Shown: positions 46,116-55,734, counted from the stretch's first letter. The stretch is DNA of 64,000 nt from Pseudomonas extremorientalis (GCF_001870465.1 NZ_MDGK01000015.1:372001-436000), one strand, 5' to 3'. The notes: generated from the letters alone by a model not told the origin. Numbers and translations: made by a program.

Positions 46116-46877
46116 ATGATGCGTAAGGTTTTTCTGTTGGCCCTGTTGGTCAGCCCCGTTGCCCTGGCCCAGAGCGTCAGTGTTGAACCCAACTCGTTGA
46201 TGCGCCTGCCCAACAGCACCAGCGTGTTGCAATTGGAGCGCCTGGAGGTGGCGGACTATGGCACCTTGCTGATTCCCGCCAACATCAGCCAGGTCTCCGT
46301 GGATGAGCTGCACCTGGGCCGCGACGCCCGTATCACCATTGTGCCCGGCAACACCGCTTTGCAATTGCAGGTGCGCCATGCGCAATTGGACCACGGTAGC
46401 CAGATCACCTCCCGCGGCGCTCCCGGCACCCACGAAAAACCGGCCAAGGCCGGGCGTGACCTGACCTTGCGTATCAACTCCCTGGCGGCAGAAGAACTCT
46501 CGGTGGACGCCCGTGGCGGTGCCGGCGCCCAGGGTTATGCCGGGCTGGATGGCGCCAACGGCGAAGACCCAGGGTGCACCTGGGGCTCGGCCGGTCGCGG
46601 TGCCAACGGGGATAACGGCGGTGATGGCTTGCCTGGCGCGTCGGGCGCGCAGGTGCGCGTCGAGTTGCCCCAGGACTTTCCGGCCGAGCATATAAAGGTC
46701 TGGGTCGATGGCGGTCCCGGTGGATTGGCTGGCACGGCGGGCAAGCCGGGCAAGGGCGGCCAGTCCAAAGGCTGCCTGGTGTACCGCGCCGATGGCGGCG
46801 AGAAAGGCCGTCCAGGCTTGGAAGGGCAGCCGGGGCCGGCTGGGCCTGCGGGGACTGTGACCATCCAGCGGCTTTGA
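46116..46877 (+). CDS. Secreted collagen-like Gly-X-Y protein
   Basis: 253 residues from MMRKVFLLALLVSPVALAQS; a clear signal peptide ends at ALA. Residues about 20-130 are a beta-rich domain (VDELHLGRDARITIVPGN..., like polymorphic solenoid or adhesin material). Two Gly-X-Y-like stretches follow, one before and one after a short beta segment (VRVELPQDFPAEHIKVWVDG). The last runs GGEKGRPGLEGQPGPAGPAG. Two Cys (DPGCTWG, SKGCLVY) may form a disulfide. CAGGGGAGCTCC precedes the ATG pair. Likely an extracytoplasmic, possibly surface, protein; function unknown. Longer frame from 46023 is not supported. Confidence 0.75.
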   Translation: MMRKVFLLALLVSPVALAQSVSVEPNSLMRLPNSTSVLQLERLEVADYGTLLIPANISQVSVDELHLGRDARITIVPGNTALQLQVRHAQLDHGSQITSRGAPGTHEKPAKAGRDLTLRINSLAAEELSVDARGGAGAQGYAGLDGANGEDPGCTWGSAGRGANGDNGGDGLPGASGAQVRVELPQDFPAEHIKVWVDGGPGGLAGTAGKPGKGGQSKGCLVYRADGGEKGRPGLEGQPGPAGPAGTVTIQRL

Positions 46878-46892
46878 ATTGCCTGCTCTGAC

Positions 46893-46965
46893 GCCATCGG
46901 GGCAAGCCCCCTCCCACAATTGGACTGCATTCCAACTGTGGGAGGGGGCTTGCCCCCGATAGCGG
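46893..46965. repeat. REPIN between collagen-like gene and copD-like gene
   Basis: CCATCGGGGCAAGCCCCCTC...ACAATTGG and ...CCAACTGTGGGAGGGGGCTTG...CGATAGCGG form a short-loop inverted pair. It lies in a convergent gap and may terminate both transcripts. Confidence 0.88.
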
Positions 46966-46978
46966 ACTAAAGCCTGCC

Positions 46979-47443
46979 TCAGAACATCGGCCGAGCCGAA
47001 GCAATCGCCACCACCACCAACCCCACAATCAGGTTAATGCCCACCAATCGGCGAATCTGCCCCAGCACCGCCGCACCCGCCGGCCAATCCTCAGCCGCCA
47101 CTGCCTTGCGCAACTCCGGGAACTTCAGCGCCTGGATGCGGATAAACAGCGCCGTCATCACCAGATACAAGCCCATCATCACCTGCACATAACGCGGTGC
47201 CGTCTCAAACCCGTTGAAGCGCAAGTGCAGCAGGCCAATGCCGCTGATCGGCAAAACCGCCACGGCGATCCACACCCATACGAAAAAACGTTGAAACACA
47301 TTTGCCCATAATTTGAGCCGGGCAGGGCCTTCAAGTGCCGCCACAGCGGCGGGGCGCAGGATCATCCAGGCGAAAAACATACCGCCGACCCATACCAGGG
47401 CGGCCAATACATGCAGGGTGTAAGCGAGGCTAAACGCGGTCAT
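46979..47443 (-). CDS. CopD-family integral membrane protein
   Basis: 154 residues with four membrane spans. The opening MTAFSLAYTLHVLAALVWVG carries the conserved His and Trp of the CopD/YebZ fold, and RRLVGINLIVGLVVVAIA closes it. Related to copper-resistance CopD, but the short form occurs in many proteobacteria without copper genes, so transport of copper is not assumed. Single gene, divergent from dinG. Confidence 0.85.
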   Translation of the reverse strand: MTAFSLAYTLHVLAALVWVGGMFFAWMILRPAAVAALEGPARLKLWANVFQRFFVWVWIAVAVLPISGIGLLHLRFNGFETAPRYVQVMMGLYLVMTALFIRIQALKFPELRKAVAAEDWPAGAAVLGQIRRLVGINLIVGLVVVAIASARPMF

Positions 47444-47542
47444 TGTGGTACTCCGTTCTGCGCGGGATTCATTAGCGGGGTATGATAGCCGCCGATCCGA
47501 ACCACTGAAAATTTATCCAGCGTTTTTTGCGCCCGACTATCC

Positions 47543-49687
47543 ATGATCAGCACTGAACTCAAAACCACGATCCAGGGTGCCTATTCGCGTTTTCTCGAAG
47601 CCAAGAGCTTGAAACCGCGCTATGGCCAACGCCTGATGATCGCCGAAGTGGCCAAGGTCCTCGGGGATATCGACACCGACGACGAAGGCCGCCGCGAGGG
47701 TGAGCCCGCGGTCGTGGCCGTCGAGGCCGGCACCGGTACCGGCAAGACCGTGGCCTACAGCCTGGCCGCGATCCCGACCGCCAAGGCCGCCGGCAAGCGC
47801 CTGGTGATCGCCACCGCCACCGTCGCCCTGCAGGAGCAGATCGTCTACAAGGACCTGCCCGACCTGATGCGCAACAGTGGCCTGAGCTTCACCTTCGCCC
47901 TGGCCAAGGGCCGTGGCCGCTACATGTGCCTGTCCAAGCTCGATGTGCTGTTGCAGGAAGGTCACGCGCAAACCGCCACCGCCCAGCTGTTCGAAGAAGA
48001 AGGCTTCAAGATCGAAGTCGATGAGGCCAGCCAGAAGCTGTTTACCAGCATGATCGAGAAACTGGCCGGCAATAAATGGGACGGTGACCGCGACAGCTGG
48101 CCCACCGCCCTGGAGGATTCCGACTGGGCGCGCCTGACCACCGACCACAGCCAGTGCACCAACCGCCATTGCCCCAACTTCGGCCAGTGCGCCTTCTACA
48201 AGGCTCGCGAAGGCATGGGCAAGGTCGATGTGATCGTCACCAACCACGACATGGTGCTGGCCGACCTGGCCCTGGGCGGCGGTGCGGTGTTGCCGGACCC
48301 GCGCGACACCCTCTATGTGTTTGACGAAGGCCACCACCTGCCCGACAAGGCCATCGGCCATTTCGCCCATTACACGCGCCTGCGCTCCACCGCCGACTGG
48401 CTCGAAACCACCGCGAAGAACCTCACCAAACTGCTGGCCCAGCACCCGCTTCCGGGCGACCTGGGCAAGCTGATCGAACAGGTGCCGGAGCTGGCGCGCG
48501 AGATCAAGACCCAGCAGCAATTCATGTTCAGTGCCTGCGAGCAGGTGGCCGACTTCAAGCCCGGTGAAGATGTGGAGGGGCGTGAGCGTCCCCGCCATCG
48601 TTTTGTCGGTGGGCTGATCCCCGAGCACATGCGCGAAATGGGCATCGAGCTGAAGAAAGGCTTTTCACGCCTGACCGATCTGTTCACCCGTCTTACGGAT
48701 TTGCTCAAGGAAGGCATGGACGGCGAGGTCAATATCGGCATCGCCAGCAACCAGGCCGAGGAATGGTACCCGCTGTTCGGCAGCCTGCTGTCCCGTTCCC
48801 AGGGCAACTGGGAGCTGTGGACCGCCTTCACCGTCGAAGACCCGGAAGACAACCCGCCTATGGCGCGCTGGCTGACCCTGTCGGAAAGCGGTGCGCTGTT
48901 CGATATCGAGGTCAACGCCAGCCCGATCCTGGCCGCCGAAATGCTGCGCCGCAACCTGTGGAACGTGGCCTATGGCTGCCTGGTGACCTCCGCCACGCTG
49001 ACCGCGCTAGGCACCTTCGACCGCTTCCGCATGCGCGCCGGCCTGCCGAAAAAAGCCGTCACCGCCGTGGTGCCGAGCCCGTTCCATCACGCCGATGCGG
49101 GCGTGCTGCGGGTGCCGGACCTCAAGGCCGACCCACGGGACGCAGCGGCCCACACCGCCGCGATCATCCGCGACCTGCCGGAGCTGGTCGAAGGCTCGCG
49201 CGGAACGCTGGTGCTGTTCTCGTCACGCAAACAGATGCAGGACGTGTTCGACGGTCTCGACCGTGATTGGCGCAAGCAAGTGTTTATCCAGGGCAATCTG
49301 TCCAAGCAGGAGACCCTGAACAAACACAAGGCGCGTGTAGACGGCGGCGACTCCAGCGTGCTGTTCGGCCTGGCCAGCTTCGCCGAAGGGGTGGACTTGC
49401 CGGGTGCCTATTGCGAACACGTGGTGATTGCCAAGATCCCGTTCTCGGTGCCGGACGATCCGGTCGAGGCGGCTTTGGCCGAGTGGATCGAGGCGCGGGG
49501 CGGTAATCCGTTCATGGAGATCTCGGTGCCGGATGCTTCCTTGAAGCTGGTCCAGGCCTGCGGTCGCCTGCTGCGTACCGAAGAGGACCGGGGCACCATC
49601 ACCTTGCTTGATCGGCGTCTGGTCACCCAACGCTATGGCAAGGCTATCCTGAATGCCTTGCCGCCTTTCAGGCGCGAAATTTCTTAA
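47543..49687 (+). CDS. dinG: ATP-dependent DNA helicase DinG
   Basis: XPD-like 5'-3' helicase that resolves R-loops and forks. 714 residues. Walker A AGTGTGKT (Lys68), DEAH-type VFDEGHHLPD, and the iron-sulfur cluster cysteines (CLSKL near 130 and CTNRHCPNFGQC near 207-218) are visible. The C-terminal SF2 motifs include LFSSRKQM and QACGRLLRTEEDRG. Normal length for Pseudomonas. E. coli dinG is SOS-regulated; I did not find a clear LexA box in the 99-base gap upstream. Confidence 0.97.
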   Translation: MISTELKTTIQGAYSRFLEAKSLKPRYGQRLMIAEVAKVLGDIDTDDEGRREGEPAVVAVEAGTGTGKTVAYSLAAIPTAKAAGKRLVIATATVALQEQIVYKDLPDLMRNSGLSFTFALAKGRGRYMCLSKLDVLLQEGHAQTATAQLFEEEGFKIEVDEASQKLFTSMIEKLAGNKWDGDRDSWPTALEDSDWARLTTDHSQCTNRHCPNFGQCAFYKAREGMGKVDVIVTNHDMVLADLALGGGAVLPDPRDTLYVFDEGHHLPDKAIGHFAHYTRLRSTADWLETTAKNLTKLLAQHPLPGDLGKLIEQVPELAREIKTQQQFMFSACEQVADFKPGEDVEGRERPRHRFVGGLIPEHMREMGIELKKGFSRLTDLFTRLTDLLKEGMDGEVNIGIASNQAEEWYPLFGSLLSRSQGNWELWTAFTVEDPEDNPPMARWLTLSESGALFDIEVNASPILAAEMLRRNLWNVAYGCLVTSATLTALGTFDRFRMRAGLPKKAVTAVVPSPFHHADAGVLRVPDLKADPRDAAAHTAAIIRDLPELVEGSRGTLVLFSSRKQMQDVFDGLDRDWRKQVFIQGNLSKQETLNKHKARVDGGDSSVLFGLASFAEGVDLPGAYCEHVVIAKIPFSVPDDPVEAALAEWIEARGGNPFMEISVPDASLKLVQACGRLLRTEEDRGTITLLDRRLVTQRYGKAILNALPPFRREIS

Positions 49688-49688
49688 G

Positions 49689-49718
49689 CCACGGTGGGCG
49701 GTTTCGCCCACTTCGTGG
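49689..49718 (+). terminator. Hairpin after dinG
   Basis: CCACGGTGGGCG and CGCCCACTTCGTGG pair almost completely around GTTT. Few T residues follow, so termination strength is uncertain. Confidence 0.5.
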
Positions 49719-49776
49719 TCTATCTCACTGTATTTCATCAGGCCATTCATCGGCCGTCTGGGAGAACCTTGTTCGT

Positions 49777-52074
49777 ATGATTCGCACGCTGCCCGCTCTT
49801 TTTGCCTTGCTGCTCGCCGCGCCCTTGATGGCTGCCCCTGCGGGGCAACAGACTTTGTTCAACTTCGTCCGGCCTGCCGATGTGGTCAAGGTGGCGACCC
49901 AGGACGCCAGCCTGCCGCAATACAACGCCGAACAAACCCCCGAAGGCGAAGTGCTGCGCCGCATCACGTTCAACCCGGCCGCCGAACCGAGCCTGGTGCT
50001 GAGCCCGCAGGCCGGCATCTGGGACTGGTCCCGGTCGGGTGCCATGAGCCTGCGCATCCAGAGTGCGATGGACTGGGCGTTGACCCTCTACGTCAAGGTG
50101 CAGAGCGCGGATGGCAAGACCCTGGTCAGCCGCATCGACCTGCCCGCCGGCCCGGCTCAGACCTTGCTGGTTCCGCTGCACGCCAATTCGCCGCTGAGCC
50201 AGGGCATGAAGGCCGGCCCACCGATGCCGATCACCGTGGACGGCCAGCGTGTGTTGCTGGCCAGTAGCGCCGGCGAGATCGACCGCAGCCAGGTGGTTTC
50301 GGTGACGCTGTCGATGCTCAAACCCAACGCCGCCCAGAGCATCCTGCTGGAGCGCTTTGGCGTGCAGGACAGCGAGCCGGTGCTGAAGGCGGCCTACAGC
50401 GAGCTGGTGGATGCCTATGGTCAATCCACCCGTGCGCGGTGGCCGGAAAAAGTCAGCAGCGACGAACAACTCAAAGCCGCTGCCGCCAAGGAGCAACAGC
50501 AGCTCCAGGCTTGGCTGGCCACGCGGGATAAATCCGCGCTGGACCAATACGGTGGCTGGAACAAAGGCCCGGCATTCGACGCCAGCGGGTTTTTCCGTAC
50601 CGAGAAGCGCGACGGGCGCTGGTACCTGGTGACACCGCAAGGGCATCCGTTCTACTCCCTGGGCGTCAACACCGTGGCCCCGGACAACAGCCAGACCTAT
50701 GTGGCCGGCCGTGAATGGATGTTCGCCGCGCTGCCCAAGGGCGGCGAACCCTTCGACAAGTATTACGGCAGCGGCGACAACCGCACCGGCAATGGCGCGG
50801 GGGAAGGCCGTGGCTTCGGTGCCGGGCGTTGGTATGACTTTTACGGCGCCAACTTGCAGCGTACCTATGGCGGTGACGGCTTCGACCAGAAACGTTGGGT
50901 CACTCACACCCTCGATCGCTTGCAGGCCTGGGGTTTCAACACTGTCGGCAACTGGAGCGACGAGAGCCTGGCCACTGCCGGCCGGGTTCCCTACACCTTG
51001 CCGCTGTCGATCGTCGGCGATTACGCCAGCATCAGCACCGGCACCGACTGGTGGGGCGGCATGCCCGACCCGTTCGACCCGCGCTTCGCCATGGCCACCG
51101 AGCGCGCCGTGGCGATTGCCGCCCGTGACCACCGCGATGACCCGTGGTTGATCGGCTTTTTTGCCGACAACGAGTTGGCCTGGGCCGGCCCTGGCGATGA
51201 TCCGAAATCCCGCTACGCCTTGGCGTACGGCACGTTGCGCATGACCACCGACGTACCGGCCAAGCGCGCGTTCCTCAAGCAACTGCGCGACAAGTACCGC
51301 AACGAAGAAGGTTTGTCGAAAGCCTGGGGTATCGAATTGAAGGGCTGGGAGCTGATGGAGGACCCGGGTTTCGAACCGCCGATGCCGAATCCCGAGCATC
51401 CGGAAGTCGAGGCGGACTTCAAATACTTCCAGAAGACCTTCGCCGATGCCTACTTCAAGACCATTTCCGACTCGTTGAAATGGCACGCGCCCCATCAACT
51501 GCTGCTGGGCGGCCGTTATGCGGTCAGCACGCCGGAAGCCGTGGCCTCCTGCGCGCAATACTGCGATGTGTTGAGTTTCAACATGTACACCCTCAAGCCT
51601 CAGGACGGCTACGACTTCGCCGCGTTGCGGGCGTTGGACAAGCCGGTGCTGATCACCGAATTCAACTTCGGCTCGGCCGACCGCGGGCCGTTCTGGGGCG
51701 GCGTGACGCAGTTGGCCAGGGAAGAAGATCGTGGCGCGGCGTATGGCAACTTCCTCAAGCAGGCCATGGCCGAGCCGTCGATTGTCGGCGTGCATTGGTT
51801 CCAGTACCTGGACCAGCCGGTGACCGGGCGTCTGCTGGACGGTGAAAACGGTCACTTTGGCCTGGTCGGTATCACCGACGTACCGTTCCAGGGTTTTGTG
51901 GAGAGTGTGCGCAAAAGCAACCTGGCGGCGGTCGACCAACTGGGCAAGGAAGCGCAAAAGGCCAAGGCGGCAGGCGCCACGCGTGAAAGCGAAGGTGGCA
52001 GGGCCGGGCATGAAGGCAAAGGCCCGGGGCAGGGCGCCGGGCATGCAGGCGGTCACTCCGGGAATGGACATTGA
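49777..52074 (+). CDS. Secreted beta-agarase/beta-galactosidase-like glycoside hydrolase (GH50-like)
   Basis: 765 residues with signal peptide (LLLAAPLMAA). N-terminal beta-sandwich (about 30-210) and C-terminal TIM barrel like GH50 agarases. Likely acid/base Glu466 in GFFADNELAW and nucleophile Glu628 in LITEFNFG. The substrate side of the barrel carries GFNTVGNWSDE and HWFQYLDQPVTGR. The last 45 residues are Gly/His/Lys-rich (EGGRAGHEGKGPGQGAGHAG). Soil Pseudomonas are not known agar degraders, so the true substrate may be another galactan or exopolysaccharide. It stands alone between dinG and a hydrolase. Confidence 0.8.
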   Translation: MIRTLPALFALLLAAPLMAAPAGQQTLFNFVRPADVVKVATQDASLPQYNAEQTPEGEVLRRITFNPAAEPSLVLSPQAGIWDWSRSGAMSLRIQSAMDWALTLYVKVQSADGKTLVSRIDLPAGPAQTLLVPLHANSPLSQGMKAGPPMPITVDGQRVLLASSAGEIDRSQVVSVTLSMLKPNAAQSILLERFGVQDSEPVLKAAYSELVDAYGQSTRARWPEKVSSDEQLKAAAAKEQQQLQAWLATRDKSALDQYGGWNKGPAFDASGFFRTEKRDGRWYLVTPQGHPFYSLGVNTVAPDNSQTYVAGREWMFAALPKGGEPFDKYYGSGDNRTGNGAGEGRGFGAGRWYDFYGANLQRTYGGDGFDQKRWVTHTLDRLQAWGFNTVGNWSDESLATAGRVPYTLPLSIVGDYASISTGTDWWGGMPDPFDPRFAMATERAVAIAARDHRDDPWLIGFFADNELAWAGPGDDPKSRYALAYGTLRMTTDVPAKRAFLKQLRDKYRNEEGLSKAWGIELKGWELMEDPGFEPPMPNPEHPEVEADFKYFQKTFADAYFKTISDSLKWHAPHQLLLGGRYAVSTPEAVASCAQYCDVLSFNMYTLKPQDGYDFAALRALDKPVLITEFNFGSADRGPFWGGVTQLAREEDRGAAYGNFLKQAMAEPSIVGVHWFQYLDQPVTGRLLDGENGHFGLVGITDVPFQGFVESVRKSNLAAVDQLGKEAQKAKAAGATRESEGGRAGHEGKGPGQGAGHAGGHSGNGH

Positions 52075-52156
52075 TTGAACGCTGACGGGTTCACAAAACC
52101 CACCAGGGCTGGAACAATGTCGGCCACTTTTTTCGATGTTTTCCGAGGGCGCTCAG

Positions 52157-53302
52157 GTGCAGATCCAGGGTCATTACGAACTTCAGTTCGAAGCGGTACG
52201 TGAAGCGTTCGCCGCGTTGTTCGATGACCCGCAGGAGCGTGGTGCCGGGCTCTGCATCCAGATCGGCGGCGAAACGGTCGTCGACCTGTGGGCCGGCACC
52301 GCCGACAAGGACGGCGCCGAGGCCTGGCACAGCGACACCATCGTCAACCTGTTCTCCTGTACCAAGACCTTTACCGCCGTCACGGCCCTGCAATTGGTGG
52401 CCGAAGGCAAGTTGCAACTGGATGCGCCGGTCGCAAACGTCTGGCCGGAGTTTGCCGCGGCCGGGAAAGAAACCATCACCCTGCGCCAGTTGTTGTGCCA
52501 TCAGGCCGGGTTGCCGGCGATCCGCGAGATGCTCCCCACCGAAGCCCTGTACGACTGGCAACTGATGGTCGACACCCTGGCGGCCGAAGCCCCGTGGTGG
52601 ACGCCGGGTCAGGGCCATGGCTACGAGGCGATCACCTACGGCTGGCTCGTCGGTGAGCTACTGCGGCGTGCCGATGGGCGCGGGCCGGGAGAGTCCATCG
52701 TGGCGCGGGTCGCACGGCCATTGGGCTTGGACTTCCATGTGGGCCTGGCGGACGAAGAGTTTTATCGCGTGGCCCATATAGCGCGCAGCAAAGGCAATAT
52801 GGGCGATGAAGCCGCGCAACGTTTACTGCAAGTAATGATGCGCGAACCGACGGCGATGACCACGCGTGCATTTGCCAATCCACCGTCTATTCTGACCAGC
52901 ACTAATAAACCCGAATGGCGCCGTATGCAGCAGCCGGCGGCAAATGGTCACGGCAATGCGCGCAGCCTGGCGGGTTTTTATAGTGGACTGTTGGACGGTA
53001 GTTTGCTGGAGGCCGACATGCTCGAACAATTGACTCGCGAGCACAGCATCGGCCCGGATAAAACATTATTGACACAAACCCGTTTCGGCCTGGGCTGCAT
53101 GTTGGATCAGCCGCAGTTGGCCAATGCCACCTTCGGCCTTGGCCCACGTGCATTCGGGCATCCGGGTGCTGGTGGTTCGGTGGGGTTTGCCGATCCTGAA
53201 CATGATGTTGCGTTCGGTTTCGTGACTAATACACTCGGACCTTATGTACTTATGGACCCGCGGGCACAGAAGTTGGTCAGAATATTGGCCGGTTGTCTGT
53301 AA
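52157..53302 (+). CDS. Serine hydrolase, class C beta-lactamase fold (EstB-like)
   Basis: 381 residues. The SxxK motif has Ser67 and Lys70 in NLFSCTKTF, and the Tyr motif equivalent is YEAITYGWLVGEL. The family acts as esterases or peptidases rather than on beta-lactams. The GTG at 52157 is preferred because GAGGGCGC precedes it; ATG 52136 would add 7 residues. No signal peptide is seen, so it is cytoplasmic. The last 150 codons are more AT-rich than the first part. Confidence 0.85.
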   Translation: MQIQGHYELQFEAVREAFAALFDDPQERGAGLCIQIGGETVVDLWAGTADKDGAEAWHSDTIVNLFSCTKTFTAVTALQLVAEGKLQLDAPVANVWPEFAAAGKETITLRQLLCHQAGLPAIREMLPTEALYDWQLMVDTLAAEAPWWTPGQGHGYEAITYGWLVGELLRRADGRGPGESIVARVARPLGLDFHVGLADEEFYRVAHIARSKGNMGDEAAQRLLQVMMREPTAMTTRAFANPPSILTSTNKPEWRRMQQPAANGHGNARSLAGFYSGLLDGSLLEADMLEQLTREHSIGPDKTLLTQTRFGLGCMLDQPQLANATFGLGPRAFGHPGAGGSVGFADPEHDVAFGFVTNTLGPYVLMDPRAQKLVRILAGCL

Positions 53303-53348
53303 ACCCCTTGCTGTTTCACATTTTTTTGTTACAAAGGCAACTATAAGA

Positions 53349-53393
53349 AGACGCTGTAGGAAAAGTTGTAACTTTATTCTTCTGCAAGCGTCT
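53349..53393 (+). terminator. Possible terminator after the serine hydrolase
   Basis: AGACGCT and AGCGTCT pair around a long 31-base loop in an AT-rich gap, followed by GTTTAAC. The loop is large, so this is a weak call. Confidence 0.3.
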
Positions 53394-53444
53394 GTTTAAC
53401 GGATCATCTAGGTCCCTGGTTTTTTCTCATTTTGTGGATATCTC

Positions 53445-54605
53445 ATGTTATCGAACAAGTCCTTGGCTCTTGCGCTATGTCTCACTATTACCGGTTGCGC
53501 ACAAACTCCACAAAATGATGCCGAGGGCGGGCATTGGTGGTCATTTGGATCCGATAAGGCCTCGACCAAGGACGCAGTGACCCAGGCCGACACGAAGCCG
53601 GAAGCTAAGCCAGACGCCAAGCCGGCTGCAGGCGCCAAGCCTGCCGCACCGGTAGCTGCCGCCGCCGCAGCGCCAGCTTCGGCTCCAGCTCCCGCCGCCA
53701 AGGCGGACACCGGTTCCAGCTGGTGGCCGTTTTCCTCCAAGAGCGCCGATGAGAAGGCGGCCGATGCGAAGGCCGACCTGAAAGCCGACCTGAAGGCCGC
53801 TGATCCAGCCCCAGCAGTCGCCAAGACCGACACCGAAACCCACTGGTGGTGGCCGTTCGAAAGCAAACCCAAGCCATTGGCCAAGGTCGACGTGACCAAC
53901 GTGCCGATGCCCGACCCGAAAATCACCCAAGCCTGGCTGGACGACTATGAGCCGCGTCTGCGCGCGGCTATCAAGGACAGCAACCTGCAACTCGAGCGTC
54001 GCGACAACGTGCTCGTGGTGATTGCCCCGGTTGATGGTTCCTACAACCCGAAACGCCCGGCCATGCTGCTGCCGGTTACCCTCGGTCCGTTCACCCGGGT
54101 TGCCAAGGCCGTTGAAGCCGATCCGAAGACTGCCGTGCTGGTACTGGGTCACGTCGATGCCACCGGCACCGCCCCGGCCAGCCAGGCGCTGACCAAGGAG
54201 CGTGCACAGTCCATCGCCTCGATCTTCAGCCTCAGCGGTTTGAAGCAGGACCGCCTGATGCTGCGCGGCATGGGCGACCTGATGCCACGTGCCGCCAACG
54301 ACAGCAGCCAGGGCCGCGCCTTGAACCGTCGCATGGAAATCATGTTCACCCAGCGCACTACCATGCTGGCGCTGCTGAGCAAGTATCAGTCGGGCAAAAC
54401 CCCGCCTGTCGCCGAAATGGTGGCGGTGCAGGACGTTCCCGCCCCGGCTCCAGCCGCCAAGGCACCGGCCAAGAAGGCTTCGACCGTCAAGAAAGCGGCT
54501 GCCAAGCCAGCGGCCAAGAAAGCCCCGGCCAAGCCAGCGGCGAAAAAAGCGGCACCCGCCAAAGCCAAGGCTGCTGCACCGGCAAACGACCAGGCGAAAA
54601 ACTGA
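53445..54605 (+). CDS. OmpA-family lipoprotein with Trp motifs and histone-H1-like tail
   Basis: 386 residues. Lipobox TITGCAQ. The N-terminal half is a disordered Ala/Pro/Lys/Asp-rich region holding three related aromatic motifs (HWWSFGS, SWWPFSSK, HWWWPFESK). An OmpA-type domain follows (about 150-310: VIAPVDGSYNPKRPAMLLPV; LGHVDATGTAPASQALTKER; RALNRRMEIMF). The last 70 residues are KAPAKKA/AKPAAKKAP repeats like histone H1 or AlgP. Anchors to outer membrane and probably peptidoglycan; the role of the basic tail is unknown. Next gene is pdxH, 27 bases on. Confidence 0.85.
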   Translation: MLSNKSLALALCLTITGCAQTPQNDAEGGHWWSFGSDKASTKDAVTQADTKPEAKPDAKPAAGAKPAAPVAAAAAAPASAPAPAAKADTGSSWWPFSSKSADEKAADAKADLKADLKAADPAPAVAKTDTETHWWWPFESKPKPLAKVDVTNVPMPDPKITQAWLDDYEPRLRAAIKDSNLQLERRDNVLVVIAPVDGSYNPKRPAMLLPVTLGPFTRVAKAVEADPKTAVLVLGHVDATGTAPASQALTKERAQSIASIFSLSGLKQDRLMLRGMGDLMPRAANDSSQGRALNRRMEIMFTQRTTMLALLSKYQSGKTPPVAEMVAVQDVPAPAPAAKAPAKKASTVKKAAAKPAAKKAPAKPAAKKAAPAKAKAAAPANDQAKN

Positions 54606-54632
54606 TCCGCTGAAACAGAAGGATAAAGCCGC

Positions 54633-55280
54633 ATGACCCAGGCACTGGCCGATATGCGCCGTGACTACACACGGGATGGCTTGAGCGAGGCCCAGGCCCC
54701 GAGCGAGCCGTTTGCCTTGTTTCACCAGTGGTTTGCCGACGCGGTGAAAACCGAGCAGCCACCGGTGGAGGCCAATGCCATGACCTTGGCCACGGTCGAC
54801 CAGGACGGTCGCCCGCACTGCCGCATCCTGTTGCTCAAGGGCCTGGATGCGCAGGGCTTTACCTTCTTCACCAATTATCAGAGCGCCAAGGGCCAACAGC
54901 TTGCGGCGCGGCCGTTTGCAGCCATGACGTTTTTCTGGCCGACCCTGGAGCGCCAAGTGCGCATTGAGGGTCGGGTGGTGAAGGTCACGCCTGAAGAGTC
55001 GGATGCTTATTATCAGGTTCGTCCCTTGGGCAGCCGCCTGGGAGCCTGGGCGTCTCCGCAAAGCCAGGTCATCCGTGACCGGGAAGAGCTGCAGGACCTG
55101 CTCAAGGCTACCGAGCAGCGTTTCAGCGATACCCAGCCTGACTGCCCGGAGCACTGGGGTGGTTATCGCCTGTTACCCGAGCGCATCGAGTTCTGGCAAG
55201 GCCGCGCCAGCCGCTTGCATGACCGTCTGAATTATCGCCTGCAAGGGGCCGACTGGACCCGCGAACGCCTGGCACCCTGA
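54633..55280 (+). CDS. pdxH: Pyridoxamine 5'-phosphate oxidase
   Basis: FMN enzyme converting pyridoxine/pyridoxamine 5'-phosphate to PLP. 215 residues, normal. Motifs: [37 protein letters not shown] segment [15 protein letters not shown], and C-terminal [19 protein letters not shown]...RLHDR. AGAAGGATAAAGCCGC ribosome site. Convergent with a small membrane protein gene. Confidence 0.97.
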   Translation: MTQALADMRRDYTRDGLSEAQAPSEPFALFHQWFADAVKTEQPPVEANAMTLATVDQDGRPHCRILLLKGLDAQGFTFFTNYQSAKGQQLAARPFAAMTFFWPTLERQVRIEGRVVKVTPEESDAYYQVRPLGSRLGAWASPQSQVIRDREELQDLLKATEQRFSDTQPDCPEHWGGYRLLPERIEFWQGRASRLHDRLNYRLQGADWTRERLAP

Positions 55281-55316
55281 GCTGCACCTTTCGTCACTCC
55301 GCTTGAATGATGCCTG

Positions 55317-55577
55317 TCACCCCGACGTCTCTATTGAAGAGGCTTCGGGCGTGTACTGCTGCGCCGCGTTCTTCAGCCAGTGAGGCAAGTGGGACCGTTT
55401 GATCTTCAAGCGGCGAGCCTTCTCCAGCTGTTGCAGCATGAAGGTGCGCTTGTGCAGGTCATTACCCGCCAGCGACAGGGCCAGGTCACGGTCTATCCAA
55501 CGCCGGATGCGCAGGTACAACCAGGCATGGAAATACAGTCCCGCAAGGGTTGTGACTACAATGATGAAGTAATCCAT
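55317..55577 (-). CDS. Small membrane-anchored protein, function unknown
   Basis: 86 residues. One N-terminal membrane span (DYFIIVVTTLAGLYFHAWLY) followed by a basic, helical cytoplasmic part (RRWIDRDLALSLAGNDLHKR). Start preceded by CCGGGATTTTC. Found commonly in Pseudomonas next to pdxH and slyB. No function recognised. Confidence 0.75.
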   Translation of the reverse strand: MDYFIIVVTTLAGLYFHAWLYLRIRRWIDRDLALSLAGNDLHKRTFMLQQLEKARRLKIKRSHLPHWLKNAAQQYTPEASSIETSG

Positions 55578-55734
55578 GAAAATCCCGGTTGAGAGAACAG
55601 CGCTACCGTTCGTCTGTTTTTCTGGTGTGGGCAGTCTGTACTAAGGCTGAATGAAAGCAATTTTCTGCGGTGCTTGCCGTGACAGGCGTCAAGCTGCAGC
55701 GTTTAATGACCACCTGTCCTTTGGAGTTGATGCT

